From NCBI GenBank assembly GCA_028705905.1, contig JAQWCP010000032.1, forward strand, positions 1-9,910: a stretch of 9,910 nucleotides of DNA. Direction: 5' to 3'. The position numbers and the translations under genes were made by a program. Positions 1-6,705 of this stretch are shown piece after piece (the stretch's first letter is position 1; every line of letters begins with the position of its first letter). The notes under the pieces are model-generated. The model did no database searches, was not told where the DNA came from, and saw nothing but the letters and a program-made list of their open reading frames with translations. This DNA is from Oscillospiraceae bacterium. Lineage in GTDB: Bacteria; Bacillota; Clostridia; Oscillospirales; Oscillospiraceae.

Positions 1-903
1 GTGGTGGATTACGCCGCCGGCCGAAACCGGTATATCGGCTATTTGATCTCCCTCGCCACACGGTCCTATCGGGACATAAAGGTGGGGCTGGATTGCGCCA
101 ACGGCAGCGCCTGGATGATCGCCAAAAGCGTGTTCGATGCCCTGGGGGCGGAAACCCACGTGATCAACGACAAGCCAAACGGGCTGAATATCAACGCAAA
201 TTGCGGCTCCACCCATGTGGAGGTTTTGCAGCAATTTGTGCGGGAGCACAAGCTGGACATTGGCTTTGCCTATGACGGGGATGCCGACCGGTGCATTGCC
301 GTGGATGAAAACGGCGATGTGGTCGACGGGGATAAAATTTTGTACATTTATGGCCGGTATTTGAAAGAACGGGGCAAACTACGGAACAATACGGTGGTGA
401 CCACGGTGATGTCCAATTTGGGCCTGTATAAAGCCTTTGGCCAGTTTGGCATTGATTATGTCCAGACGGCGGTGGGCGACAAATATGTGTACGAGAACAT
501 GACAGCAAACGGCCACCGGTTGGGCGGCGAGCAGTCGGGGCACATCATCTTCAGCAAATATGCCTCCACCGGTGACGGGATTTTGACATCTATTAAATTG
601 ATGGAAGTGATGCTGGAACGCAAGACCAAGCTGAGCAAGCTGGCAGAGCCGGTGCATCTTTACCCCCAGCTTTTGCGGAATGTGAAGGTGACGGACAAAG
701 AAGCGGCCATTTTGGACGGGGACGTAGTGGCCGCCGTGGATGCGGCGGCGAAAGGATTGGGCAGCGACGGCCGGATTTTGGTTCGCCCCAGCGGAACGGA
801 ACCCTTGGTGCGGGTGATGGTGGAGGCGGAGAACGACGCCATCTGTAACGCATACGCCCAGCAGATTGTGGACGTATTGGAGCGCAAGGGGTTTTTGGTC
901 TAA
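1..903 (+). CDS. glmM: Phosphoglucosamine mutase, C-terminal two-thirds (5'-truncated by window edge)
   Basis: GlmM converts glucosamine-6-phosphate to glucosamine-1-phosphate in the cytoplasm, on the way to UDP-GlcNAc for peptidoglycan. The visible 300 residues hold the magnesium-binding loop DGDADR (residues 92-97 of this fragment), the sugar-binding loop GGEQSGH (175-181) and the C-terminal phosphate-binding motif RPSGTEPLVR (262-271). Bacterial GlmM is usually about 450 residues, so roughly 150 are missing, including the phosphoserine loop. The GTG at base 1 is therefore an internal valine codon and not a start. The loop has Ala where many GlmMs have Gly (DGDGDR), a conservative variant. 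The motif set and the EQSGH loop favour GlmM over the related phosphomannomutases and phosphoglucomutases. The frame is intact to the TAA stop at 901-903, and the next gene begins 26 bases later, so the two are probably co-transcribed. Confidence 0.93.
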   Translation: MVDYAAGRNRYIGYLISLATRSYRDIKVGLDCANGSAWMIAKSVFDALGAETHVINDKPNGLNINANCGSTHVEVLQQFVREHKLDIGFAYDGDADRCIAVDENGDVVDGDKILYIYGRYLKERGKLRNNTVVTTVMSNLGLYKAFGQFGIDYVQTAVGDKYVYENMTANGHRLGGEQSGHIIFSKYASTGDGILTSIKLMEVMLERKTKLSKLAEPVHLYPQLLRNVKVTDKEAAILDGDVVAAVDAAAKGLGSDGRILVRPSGTEPLVRVMVEAENDAICNAYAQQIVDVLERKGFLV

Positions 904-916
904 TCCATAAAAAGTG

Positions 917-922
917 AGGAGG
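917..922 (+). promoter_or_regulatory. Ribosome binding site deciding the CTG start of the phosphopantetheinyl transferase
   Basis: A perfect AGGAGG lies 7 bases before a CTG codon at 930-932. The PPTase frame has a stop at 915-917, and no ATG, GTG or TTG near this site is in frame. A GTG at 922-924 overlaps the site but lies in another frame and meets a stop at 931-933. Confidence 0.7.
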
Positions 923-929
923 TGCGGCT

Positions 930-1487
930 CTGACCGCTTGGTTTTATGCGGAGGGGGCAGATGGGCGCGCCCTTGCGCCTCGTCTGCTGCAATATGCGCT
1001 GCGCCTCCGGTTTGGGCTTCCGGCACTGCCGGAGGTGGCGCGGCTGCCCGGCGGGAAGCCTTTTTTCAAAAGCCGGCCGGACATTGCGTTTAATATCAGC
1101 CACAGCGGGGGCTTTGCCCTGTGCGGTGTGGGCACCAGCCCTTTGGGCGTGGATATCGAATTGGTGCGCCCGCGCCGGGCGGGGCTTCCCCGCCGGATTT
1201 TGGCGGCAGAGGAGCAGGCGCAGTTAGCAGAAGTACAAAACCCCGCTCGGCGGCTGATCGCCTTTTGGACACTGAAAGAGAGCTTTGTCAAATACACCGG
1301 GGAGGGGCTGCGTGTTCCGCTGCGGGAGAGCGTGTTTCAGATTGCTGCGTCCGGCGCTGTTTCGTCCAACCGGACAAGCTGCCAATTTTCCCTGGTGGAG
1401 GGAGAAGCATTCTGTGCCGCGCTGTGCCTTGGAGCGGAAGAGGAAGCGCCGGAAATGCTTCGGAACATTTCCATAGATCAGTTATGA
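930..1487 (+). CDS. Sfp-type 4'-phosphopantetheinyl transferase superfamily protein, probable CTG start
   Basis: This enzyme class moves the phosphopantetheine arm of coenzyme A onto a serine of acyl- or peptidyl-carrier proteins. Read from CTG 930 it has 185 residues. Family signatures appear in order: GKPFF (about 42-46), FNISHSGG (54-61), the magnesium-binding GVDIE (73-77, with Asp75 and Glu77) and FWTLKESFVKYTGEGL (about 112-127, with Trp113, Lys116, Glu117 and Lys121). The next in-frame conventional start, GTG 1035, would give 150 residues and remove the N-terminal segment TAWFYAEGADGRALAPRLL..., which looks like the family's normal N-terminus; that GTG also has no properly spaced ribosome binding site. 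No carrier protein, fatty-acid synthase or NRPS/PKS gene is visible nearby, so the substrate is unknown. It could serve housekeeping ACP (the acpS role) or a secondary pathway. Family call is firm; the start is an inference. Confidence 0.85.
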   Translation: MTAWFYAEGADGRALAPRLLQYALRLRFGLPALPEVARLPGGKPFFKSRPDIAFNISHSGGFALCGVGTSPLGVDIELVRPRRAGLPRRILAAEEQAQLAEVQNPARRLIAFWTLKESFVKYTGEGLRVPLRESVFQIAASGAVSSNRTSCQFSLVEGEAFCAALCLGAEEEAPEMLRNISIDQL

Positions 1488-1505
1488 TTTTTTGTTGATG
1501 AGTTT

Positions 1506-1511
1506 GGGAGG
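1506..1511 (+). promoter_or_regulatory. Ribosome binding site deciding the transketolase start
   Basis: GGGAGG abuts the first in-frame ATG (1512) with no spacer, which is too close for initiation. It sits 9 bases before the second ATG (1521), which is therefore preferred. Confidence 0.65.
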
Positions 1512-1520
1512 ATGAAAACA

Positions 1521-3503
1521 ATGTATAAAGAGGAGCATCAAGCGATTACAGCCATCCGGATTTTGGCGGCGGAGGGTGTGCAGAAAGCAAACAGCGGCCA
1601 CCCGGGCATGCCCATCGGGGCCGCACCCATGGCCTATGCCCTGTGGCGGCAGATGAAGCAAAACCCCAAAAACCCCAAATGGCCGGGGAGAGACCGGTTC
1701 GTTCTTTCAGCCGGGCATGCCTCTATGCTGGAATATGCGCTGCTGCACTTTTTTGGCTACGGGGTGTCCCTGGATGAAATCCAATCCTTCCGTCAGTGGG
1801 GCAGCAAGACCCCCGGGCACCCGGAATACGGTCACACCATCGGCGTGGAGGCCACCACCGGCCCCTTGGGCCAGGGAGTGGCCATGGCGGTGGGCATGGC
1901 CATGGCGGAAGCCCACCTGGCCGCGATCTTCAACCGGGAGGGCTTTCCCGTTGTAGACAACTACACCTATGCCATTGCCGGGGACGGCTGTATGATGGAA
2001 GGGGCGTCCGCCGAAGCGGCGTCCATGGCCGGCTCTATGGAGCTGGGCCGGTTGATCTTGCTGTACGACAGCAACAACATCACCATTGAGGGCGAAACTT
2101 CCATCACCTTCCGGGAAGATGTGGGCGGTCGGTTTGCCGCCTACGGCTGGCAGGTGCTTTATGTGGAAGACGGGGAAGATGTGGACGCCATTACAGCGGC
2201 CATCGAGACAGCCAAAGGGGAGGCGAAGCGGCCCTCTCTCATCATTGTAAAAACAGAAATTGCCCGGGGGACGCCCAAGGCGGGCAAATCCAGCGCCCAC
2301 GGGGAGCCTTTGGGTGAAGAGAATTTGAAGGCGATGAAAGCATTTTATGGCTGGGAAAGCGAGGATGTTTTCGCCATTCCGGAAGACGTCTATGCCCATT
2401 TTGCAGTCATGCAGCCGGGCTTTCAGGCGCTGGAAGACCAGTGGAACGCCATGTTTGCGGCATATGAGGCTGCCCATCCCGATTTGGCCCAAAAGTGGAA
2501 CGACTGGCAGGCGGGCAAGCTGCCTGTGGATTTTGCCGCCCAGGCGGATTTTTGGGACTTTGCAGACAAAACAGCCACGCGCGCTGCCTCCGGCACCGTG
2601 CTAAACCGCTTGGCGGCGGGCGGGCTGAATCTCTTTGGCGGCAGCGCCGACCTTGGCCCTTCCAATAAAACCACATTAAAAGACAAAGGAGAGTTTGGCG
2701 CCGACAATTACGAAGGGGTCAACATCCACTTTGGTGTGCGGGAGCTGGCCATGGCCTGCGCCTGCAACGGCTTGGCCCTTTATGGCGGGCTGCGTCCTTT
2801 CTGTGCCACGTTCTTTGTCTTTTCCGACTATGTAAAGCCAGCTTTGCGCCTTTCGGCGCTGATGCATTTGCCGGTGCTTTATGTGATGACCCACGACAGC
2901 ATCGGCGTGGGGGAAGACGGCCCCACCCACCAGCCGGTGGAGCAACTGGCTGCCCTGCGCGCCACACCCAACACCGTGGTGTTCCGTCCGGCAGACGGGA
3001 AAGAGACGGCGGCGGGGTACCTGGCGGCTTTGGGGGCCGACGGCCCCACGGTTTTGGTGCTGTCCCGGCAGAACCTGCCGCTCTATGAAAACACCGGAAA
3101 AGACGCCATGCGTGGCGGCTATATCCTGCGGGATACAGACGGGGAGCCGGACGTGATTTTGCTGGCTTCCGGCTCGGAAGTGGAGCTTGCCGTAAAGGCA
3201 TGCGCGCTGCTGGAAGAGCAAGGAATCGGCGTACGGGTGGTGTCCATGCCCAGCTTCGAGCTGTTTGAAGCACAGGAGGAAGCATATCAGGAGCAAGTTC
3301 TGCCCCGCAAGGTCAAAGCCAGAGTGGCGGTGGAAGCCGGCAGCAGCTTTGGCTGGGCCAAGTATGTGGGGCTGGATGGTGCCACGGTGACGCTAGACCA
3401 CTTTGGTGCTTCGGCGCCTGCCCCTGTCCTGTTCCGGGAATTTGGCTTTACACCGGAGCATGTGGCGGAAACGGCCATGCAGGTGATGGAGCGTCTGAAA
3501 TAA
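1521..3503 (+). CDS. tkt: Transketolase
   Basis: Transketolase is a cytoplasmic, thiamine-diphosphate-dependent enzyme that moves two-carbon units between sugar phosphates in the non-oxidative pentose phosphate pathway. From ATG 1521 it has 660 residues, the normal length for a complete single-chain enzyme. The N-terminal TPP domain shows SGHPGMPIG (about 25-33), TTGPLGQG (about 112-119) and the cofactor motif GDGCMMEG (154-161) with its paired Asn-Asn at about 185-186. The pyrimidine domain shows FGVRE (catalytic Glu near 408), the GGLRPF...FVFSDY segment and GVGEDGPTHQP (about 462-472). The C-terminal domain follows, including a SRQNLP segment just before it. Many clostridia instead carry transketolase as two split subunits; this one is unsplit and intact. 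An alternative start at 1512 adds only three residues. It follows the PPTase by 33 bases and ends 19 bases before a strong terminator. Confidence 0.97.
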   Translation: MYKEEHQAITAIRILAAEGVQKANSGHPGMPIGAAPMAYALWRQMKQNPKNPKWPGRDRFVLSAGHASMLEYALLHFFGYGVSLDEIQSFRQWGSKTPGHPEYGHTIGVEATTGPLGQGVAMAVGMAMAEAHLAAIFNREGFPVVDNYTYAIAGDGCMMEGASAEAASMAGSMELGRLILLYDSNNITIEGETSITFREDVGGRFAAYGWQVLYVEDGEDVDAITAAIETAKGEAKRPSLIIVKTEIARGTPKAGKSSAHGEPLGEENLKAMKAFYGWESEDVFAIPEDVYAHFAVMQPGFQALEDQWNAMFAAYEAAHPDLAQKWNDWQAGKLPVDFAAQADFWDFADKTATRAASGTVLNRLAAGGLNLFGGSADLGPSNKTTLKDKGEFGADNYEGVNIHFGVRELAMACACNGLALYGGLRPFCATFFVFSDYVKPALRLSALMHLPVLYVMTHDSIGVGEDGPTHQPVEQLAALRATPNTVVFRPADGKETAAGYLAALGADGPTVLVLSRQNLPLYENTGKDAMRGGYILRDTDGEPDVILLASGSEVELAVKACALLEEQGIGVRVVSMPSFELFEAQEEAYQEQVLPRKVKARVAVEAGSSFGWAKYVGLDGATVTLDHFGASAPAPVLFREFGFTPEHVAETAMQVMERLK

Positions 3504-3522
3504 AAAAACAAATGGATGTATG

Positions 3523-3558
3523 AAAAGAAGGCGTTGACCCGGGTCAACGCCTTCTTTT
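3523..3558. terminator. Bidirectional Rho-independent terminator between converging genes
   Basis: A perfect 36-bp palindrome is centred between 3540 and 3541, with 18-base arms and no separate loop. The GC-rich core (GGCGTTGACCC and its complement) is flanked by AAAAGAA on the left and TTCTTTT on the right, so each strand reads a stem followed by a short U run. It lies 20 bases after tkt and 30 bases after the end of the minus-strand yigZ, so it can stop both transcripts. Confidence 0.9.
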
Positions 3559-3587
3559 ATGGTGTTATGTAAATAGGAAAATCCCGT

Positions 3588-4220
3588 CTATTCCAAAGGG
3601 ACGCCCCGGAAAACCACGTCTCCCGCTTTGGGCTGCATGGTTCCGCCGGATAACTCCACCAAGCCCTCTGCAAAGGACGCCCATTTTGCCTGGGGCAGGA
3701 GGAGGGCAAGCTGGACATCCGCGCCATACTGGGCGTCCAGCAAGATACCGTCCACCTCTGCCAGGGCCCGCTTTACCCGCTCAAACAGGGGATAGGAGCA
3801 GGAGACGGAAAGGCTTTGGAAGGGCTGCATCACATGGATGCCCGTTTCGGACACAACGTCCTTGGCTGCTTTGGCATAGGCCCGTGTGAGCCCGCCCGCT
3901 CCCAGCAGAATGCCGCCGAAATAGCGGGTGACCACACAGCAGACGTCTGTCAGCCCCGCCCGGCGCAGCACCTCCAAAACCGGCATGCCGGCGGTCCCTT
4001 GTGGTTCGCCATCGTCGGAATAGCGCATGGCGCCGGTTTCCCGGATCAAATAGGCGTAGACGTTGTGCTTGGCATCATAATGCCTGGCCTTGATTTGCGC
4101 AGTTTTGGAAAGAGCCGCTTCTTCCGTCGTCACGTGGAATAAATAGCCGATGAAGCGGGAACGTTTTTCCACGAACTCCGAAACGCCGTCCCCTGCGGGA
4201 ACGTAATATGCTTTGCTCAT
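3588..4220 (-). CDS. yigZ: IMPACT/YigZ family protein (UPF0029)
   Basis: The protein has 210 residues, typical of the bacterial YigZ/YvyE family. The N-terminal IMPACT domain shows KRSRFIGYL (19-27), a KHNVYAYLI strand (51-59), the hallmark SDDGEPQGTAGMP (68-80) and VVTRYFGGILLGAGGL (96-111). The rest, from about 140, matches the smaller C-terminal ferredoxin-like domain (DUF1949). The family is related to eukaryotic IMPACT/YIH1, which controls the translation kinase GCN2 by binding GCN1. The bacterial role is not settled; ribosome or nucleic-acid association has been proposed from structure. Its ATG overlaps the hflX stop in an ATGA (4217-4220), which suggests translational coupling. It is the last gene of the minus-strand unit and runs into the shared terminator. 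Family assignment is firm; function is open. Confidence 0.93.
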   Translation of the reverse strand: MSKAYYVPAGDGVSEFVEKRSRFIGYLFHVTTEEAALSKTAQIKARHYDAKHNVYAYLIRETGAMRYSDDGEPQGTAGMPVLEVLRRAGLTDVCCVVTRYFGGILLGAGGLTRAYAKAAKDVVSETGIHVMQPFQSLSVSCSYPLFERVKRALAEVDGILLDAQYGADVQLALLLPQAKWASFAEGLVELSGGTMQPKAGDVVFRGVPLE

Positions 4221-5509
4221 GTGGGTTCGCCTCCCGGGGCAGACAGAAATTCGGAGATCTGCCCCAACAGCTTCCGGGGGCAGATGGCCTGCACCACAAT
4301 TTCTGACGCATACTCCACCGCCTCCACCTTTGCCTCCCGATACAGCACGTCCAGGACGCCGCCCTGATCATAGGGCAGACGCAGCGTCACACGGCGCGCG
4401 CCTTTGTCCAGCACGGTGTTGATCTGAGAGAGAAGTTCCGGGAGACCTGCCCCGGTTTTGGCGGAGATAGAGACGATCCGCTCCCCGTGGGGCTTGATGT
4501 CGCCGGTGTACAGGTCTGCTTTATTGAAAACGTCGATGCGGGGAATTTGTTCTGCTCCCAGCTCTCGGACGAGACCTTCCACGATTTCCGCCTGCTCCTG
4601 CCAGTCGGGGCTGGAACTGTCAATGACGTGTAGCAGAAGATCGGCAAAAGTCAGTTCTTCCAGTGTGGCTTTGAAGGCGTCCACCAAGTGGTGGGGCAGC
4701 TTGCGGATAAACCCAACGGTGTCGGAAACCAGCACTTCCAGAAAATCACTGACTTGTAGCAGCCGGGTGGTGGTGTCCAGCGTGTCAAACAGCCGGTTGT
4801 TGGCCGGAATGTCCGAACCGGTCAGCTGGTTGAGCAAGGTGGATTTGCCGGCGTTGGTATAACCCACGATGGCCACCACTGGCACCTCGTTTTTGATCCG
4901 CCGCTCCCGCTGGGTGCTGCGCACCCGGCGCACTTCGGCAAGCTCCTCTTCCAGCTTGGCAATTTTGCGGCGGATGTGCCGCCGGTCGCTTTCCAGCTGG
5001 GTTTCGCCCGGGCCACGGGTGCCGATGGGGCTGCGCCCGCCGGCGGCGGTCTGCCGCACCAGATGGCCCCACATGCCTGTGAGCCGGGGCAGCAGATATT
5101 TGTACTGGGCCAGCTCCACCTGTAGCCGCCCTTCCCGGGTGCGGGCTCTCTGGGCAAAGATATCTAAAATCAGACCGCTGCGGTCCAGCACCTGCACGCC
5201 CAGCTCTTCTGTCAGCACCCGCATCTGAGAGGGGGAAAGCTCGTTGTCAAAAATGACAAGCTCTGCCCCTTCCGTTTCCACCAGCTGACGGATTTCCGCC
5301 ACTTTGCCCTCACCCACAAACGTGCGGGGGTCGGGAGAGGGGCGGTTTTGCAGCACCTCGCCCACGGCAATGCCGCCGGCCGTCTCCAAAAGGGCAGAAA
5401 GCTCTGCCATGCTTTGCTCGTCCGCACTCTCCCCTTTCTCCAGCCGGGGAGAGGCGAGGCCGGCAAGCACTGCTTTTGTCACATGCTCTTCTTTGAAATT
5501 CTGTTCCAT
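4217..5509 (-). CDS. hflX: Ribosome-associated GTPase HflX
   Basis: HflX binds the 50S subunit and, in bacteria where it has been studied, splits stalled or hibernating 70S ribosomes, especially under heat or antibiotic stress. The 430 residues are normal length. The N-terminal nucleotide-binding domain covers about 15-125, followed by a charged helical linker containing the family signature RGPGETQLE (165-173). The G domain is complete: G1 GYTNAGKST (216-224), a Thr-rich switch region near 246-248, G3 DTVG (263-266), G4 NKAD (329-332) and G5 SAK (349-351). A short C-terminal domain follows from about 375. The RGPGETQLE element and the N-terminal domain separate it from Era, Der and Obg. The upstream HAD gene ends 6 bases before its ATG and yigZ overlaps its stop, so it is firmly inside an operon. 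Some Firmicute HflX proteins of this general type give antibiotic resistance; nothing in the sequence tells whether this one does. Confidence 0.96.
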   Translation of the reverse strand: MEQNFKEEHVTKAVLAGLASPRLEKGESADEQSMAELSALLETAGGIAVGEVLQNRPSPDPRTFVGEGKVAEIRQLVETEGAELVIFDNELSPSQMRVLTEELGVQVLDRSGLILDIFAQRARTREGRLQVELAQYKYLLPRLTGMWGHLVRQTAAGGRSPIGTRGPGETQLESDRRHIRRKIAKLEEELAEVRRVRSTQRERRIKNEVPVVAIVGYTNAGKSTLLNQLTGSDIPANNRLFDTLDTTTRLLQVSDFLEVLVSDTVGFIRKLPHHLVDAFKATLEELTFADLLLHVIDSSSPDWQEQAEIVEGLVRELGAEQIPRIDVFNKADLYTGDIKPHGERIVSISAKTGAGLPELLSQINTVLDKGARRVTLRLPYDQGGVLDVLYREAKVEAVEYASEIVVQAICPRKLLGQISEFLSAPGGEPT

Positions 5510-5515
5510 CGTATC

Positions 5516-6190
5516 CTACTTTCTTTGGCCTGCTGGCAAGGGGTCTTTTGCAAGCAGAGAAATCACATCAAACAGGGATGGCAGCTTTGCGTATAAGAGG
5601 GCTTCTGTTTCCGGGTCTGCCGGCAAAAGGTCCGGGATCATCACAGGGTGCATCCCGGCGGCATGGGCGGAGTGGATGCCCCGGGGGGAATCTTCCAGGG
5701 CGATGCAGTCTTCCGGTGGAAGCCCCATCACCTGAGCCGCCTTGAGATAAATATCCGGGGCGGGCTTGCCCCTGGCCACCATGTCGCCACAGACGATTTC
5801 GCCGAAATATGCCCGTATGCCAGCGTGTTTCATATAATTTTCCACTCGATTGCGGGGTGTGGAGGAGGCAACGGTAAGCCGGTACCCGTTTGCCTGCAGA
5901 TATTGGAGCAAAGGGACAAGACCTGGCTTTTTCGGCGTGCCGCTGGCGGCGACAAAGTCGTCTATGTAATCTTTTAGCTCTACCCAATACTGGGCGAAGG
6001 GGAAGTGAGGCCCCAGGTGAGCCTTGATCACTTGCTGGATTTCTTCAAACCGGAGGCCGAAGACGGAAAGCCAAAGGGCGCGGGGCATCTCAAACCCGTA
6101 TTTGGCGCCAAGATAGGCCCAGGCATCCAGCCCCAACTGCTCCGTGTCAAACATCAGCCCGTCCATATCAAATGCCACGCCTTTTATCAT
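5516..6190 (-). CDS. HAD superfamily (subfamily IA) phosphatase/phosphomutase-like hydrolase
   Basis: This is a 224-residue cytoplasmic hydrolase with all four HAD motifs. Motif I is FDMDGLMFDTE (7-17), with nucleophile Asp8 and acid/base Asp10. Motif II is VASST (107-111). Motif III is the Lys of GKPAPDIYL (Lys142). Motif IV is LEDSPRGIHSA (165-175). The segment at about 16-85 is the helical C1 cap, which places it near beta-phosphoglucomutase, phosphoglycolate phosphatase and sugar-phosphate phosphatases. Cap sequence alone does not identify the substrate. The frame is open a further 22 codons upstream, but ATG 6190 is preferred: an AAGGAGG site lies 10 bases before it, and the protein then begins with the usual MIKGVAFDMDG. 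The extra upstream residues would run through the palindrome and hairpin region after rpmE. It ends 6 bases before hflX. Confidence 0.9.
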   Translation of the reverse strand: MIKGVAFDMDGLMFDTEQLGLDAWAYLGAKYGFEMPRALWLSVFGLRFEEIQQVIKAHLGPHFPFAQYWVELKDYIDDFVAASGTPKKPGLVPLLQYLQANGYRLTVASSTPRNRVENYMKHAGIRAYFGEIVCGDMVARGKPAPDIYLKAAQVMGLPPEDCIALEDSPRGIHSAHAAGMHPVMIPDLLPADPETEALLYAKLPSLFDVISLLAKDPLPAGQRK

Positions 6191-6200
6191 GCCCTGATTT

Positions 6201-6207
6201 CCTCCTT
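6201..6207 (-). promoter_or_regulatory. Ribosome binding site deciding the HAD hydrolase start
   Basis: AAGGAGG on the minus strand lies 10 bases before ATG 6188-6190. This selects the 224-residue protein over a 246-residue reading that starts at 6256. Confidence 0.7.
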
Positions 6208-6220
6208 TTTTGCAAAAAAG
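6205..6220. repeat. 16-bp perfect AT-rich palindrome at the HAD gene ribosome binding site
   Basis: CTTTTTTGCAAAAAAG reads the same on both strands. Its left end overlaps the ribosome binding site of the HAD gene (6201-6207). It could form a weak hairpin in the mRNA, bind a dimeric regulator, or be a chance A/T run. Confidence 0.6.
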
Positions 6221-6240
6221 CGAATGGTTCCCATAAACAG

Positions 6241-6272
6241 AACACCCCTGCACCAAACGGCACAGGGGTGTT
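6241..6272 (-). terminator. Hairpin terminator or attenuator after rpmE
   Basis: On the minus strand the 10-base arms AACACCCCTG and CAGGGGTGTT pair perfectly. Four further pairs, including U-G wobbles, close the stem onto a GTTT tetraloop, giving about 14 pairs. The tail is only moderately U-rich (CTGTTTAT). It begins 6 bases past the rpmE stop, so it probably ends most rpmE transcripts. Some readthrough into the HAD-hflX-yigZ genes is possible. Confidence 0.7.
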
Positions 6273-6277
6273 GTGTC

Positions 6278-6481
6278 TTATTTCTCCAAACCAAACTTTC
6301 TATTGAAGCGGCTTACCCGTCCGCCTGTATCCACCATCTTCTGCTTTCCAGTGAAGAAAGGGTGACATTTGGAACAAACTTCAACCCGAATGTCTTTTTC
6401 GGTGGAGCCGGTCTCAAACACTTCACCGCAGGCGCATCGAATGGTGGTCTGTTCATATTTGGGATGAATTCCTTTTTTCAT
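6278..6481 (-). CDS. rpmE: 50S ribosomal protein bL31 (zinc-binding type)
   Basis: bL31 is a small protein of the large ribosomal subunit that bridges the two subunits. The 67 residues start MKKGIHPKY and carry the conserved CSKCHPFFTGKQ and GGRVSRFNRKFG blocks. Four cysteines at 16, 18, 36 and 39 mark the zinc-holding (C+) form rather than the cysteine-free paralogue made under zinc shortage in some bacteria. The ATG is preceded by GGAGGTGA 6 bases away and by a good sigma-A promoter (6530-6558). A strong hairpin follows the stop, so much of its expression is probably monocistronic. No sign of truncation or transfer. Confidence 0.97.
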   Translation of the reverse strand: MKKGIHPKYEQTTIRCACGEVFETGSTEKDIRVEVCSKCHPFFTGKQKMVDTGGRVSRFNRKFGLEK

Positions 6482-6495
6482 TTATGCTCACCTCC

Positions 6496-6518
6496 AATTG
6501 TACGACAATAGCACAATT
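6496..6518. repeat. Inverted repeat AATTGT-N11-ACAATT in the rpmE leader
   Basis: Two 6-base complementary arms (6496-6501 and 6513-6518) flank 11 bases, which themselves help form a nested TTGT-ACG-ACAA. The element starts directly next to the rpmE ribosome binding site (6488-6495) and lies just downstream of its predicted transcription start. It could be a leader hairpin or an operator. The short AT-rich arms make chance plausible. Confidence 0.4.
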
Positions 6519-6529
6519 ATGCGACATTC

Positions 6530-6558
6530 ATCATATCATGTCCCACTCCAAATTGCAA
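6530..6558 (-). promoter_or_regulatory. Sigma-A promoter for rpmE with extended -10 and upstream A-tracts
   Basis: On the minus strand, TTGCAA (6553-6558, 4 of 6 consensus) is followed by a 17-base spacer and TATGAT (6530-6535, 5 of 6). A TG one base before the -10 makes an extended -10. Immediately upstream (6559-6582) are two A-runs of the kind found in UP elements. Transcription should start near 6523 and give a leader of about 40 bases, which suits a highly expressed ribosomal gene. Confidence 0.75.
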
Positions 6559-6624
6559 TACTTTTTTCTGCTTTTTTCTTTGGCATTGTCAGCAAATGGA
6601 ACAGTTGGCTCTATCCGATACTTC

Positions 6625-6653
6625 TTGACAGGGGTATGTGGGAGAAGTAAAAT
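6625..6653 (+). promoter_or_regulatory. Strong sigma-A promoter for the XpaC-TelA-TPM genes
   Basis: A perfect TTGACA (6625-6630), an ideal 17-base spacer and TAAAAT (6648-6653, 5 of 6) sit about 50 bases before the GTG start at 6706. The predicted start of transcription is near 6660. I see no obvious operator overlapping it. Confidence 0.85.
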
Positions 6654-6705
6654 AGAATCAATACGGGATAAAATAAAAACAATCTCGTGAATGGAGTGAA
6701 ATGCA

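Larger units (their letters stand above)
6482..6705. other. Divergent intergenic region between rpmE and the XpaC-family gene
   Basis: These 224 bases are noticeably more AT-rich than the surrounding genes. They contain the rpmE ribosome binding site, leader and promoter on the minus strand, and the promoter and ribosome binding site of the XpaC-family gene on the plus strand. Open frames across it are short, lack family features and are best read as noise. Confidence 0.8.

Noticed and set aside
379..1026. 215-codon open frame on the minus strand opposite glmM and the PPTase start
   Set aside because: It is antisense to a clearly conserved gene, is rich in His, Arg, Gln and Ala as expected of a shadow of GC-rich codons, and has no family motifs.
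946..1227. ATG-started plus-strand frame overlapping the PPTase, considered as evidence of a frameshifted N-terminus
   Set aside because: Its product is Cys/Arg-rich without PPTase motifs, while the PPTase frame is continuous with family-like sequence back to CTG 930. No frameshift is needed.
1707..2492. 261-codon minus-strand open frame opposite tkt
   Set aside because: Antisense shadow of transketolase with Gly/His/Arg-biased composition and no recognisable domain.
2676..3296. 206-codon minus-strand open frame opposite tkt
   Set aside because: Same reasoning: shadow of a conserved gene, no motifs.
6005..6511. 168-codon plus-strand open frame across the HAD gene, rpmE and their spacer
   Set aside because: It runs antisense through rpmE, a certain gene, and through its terminator hairpin; no domain or convincing start site.
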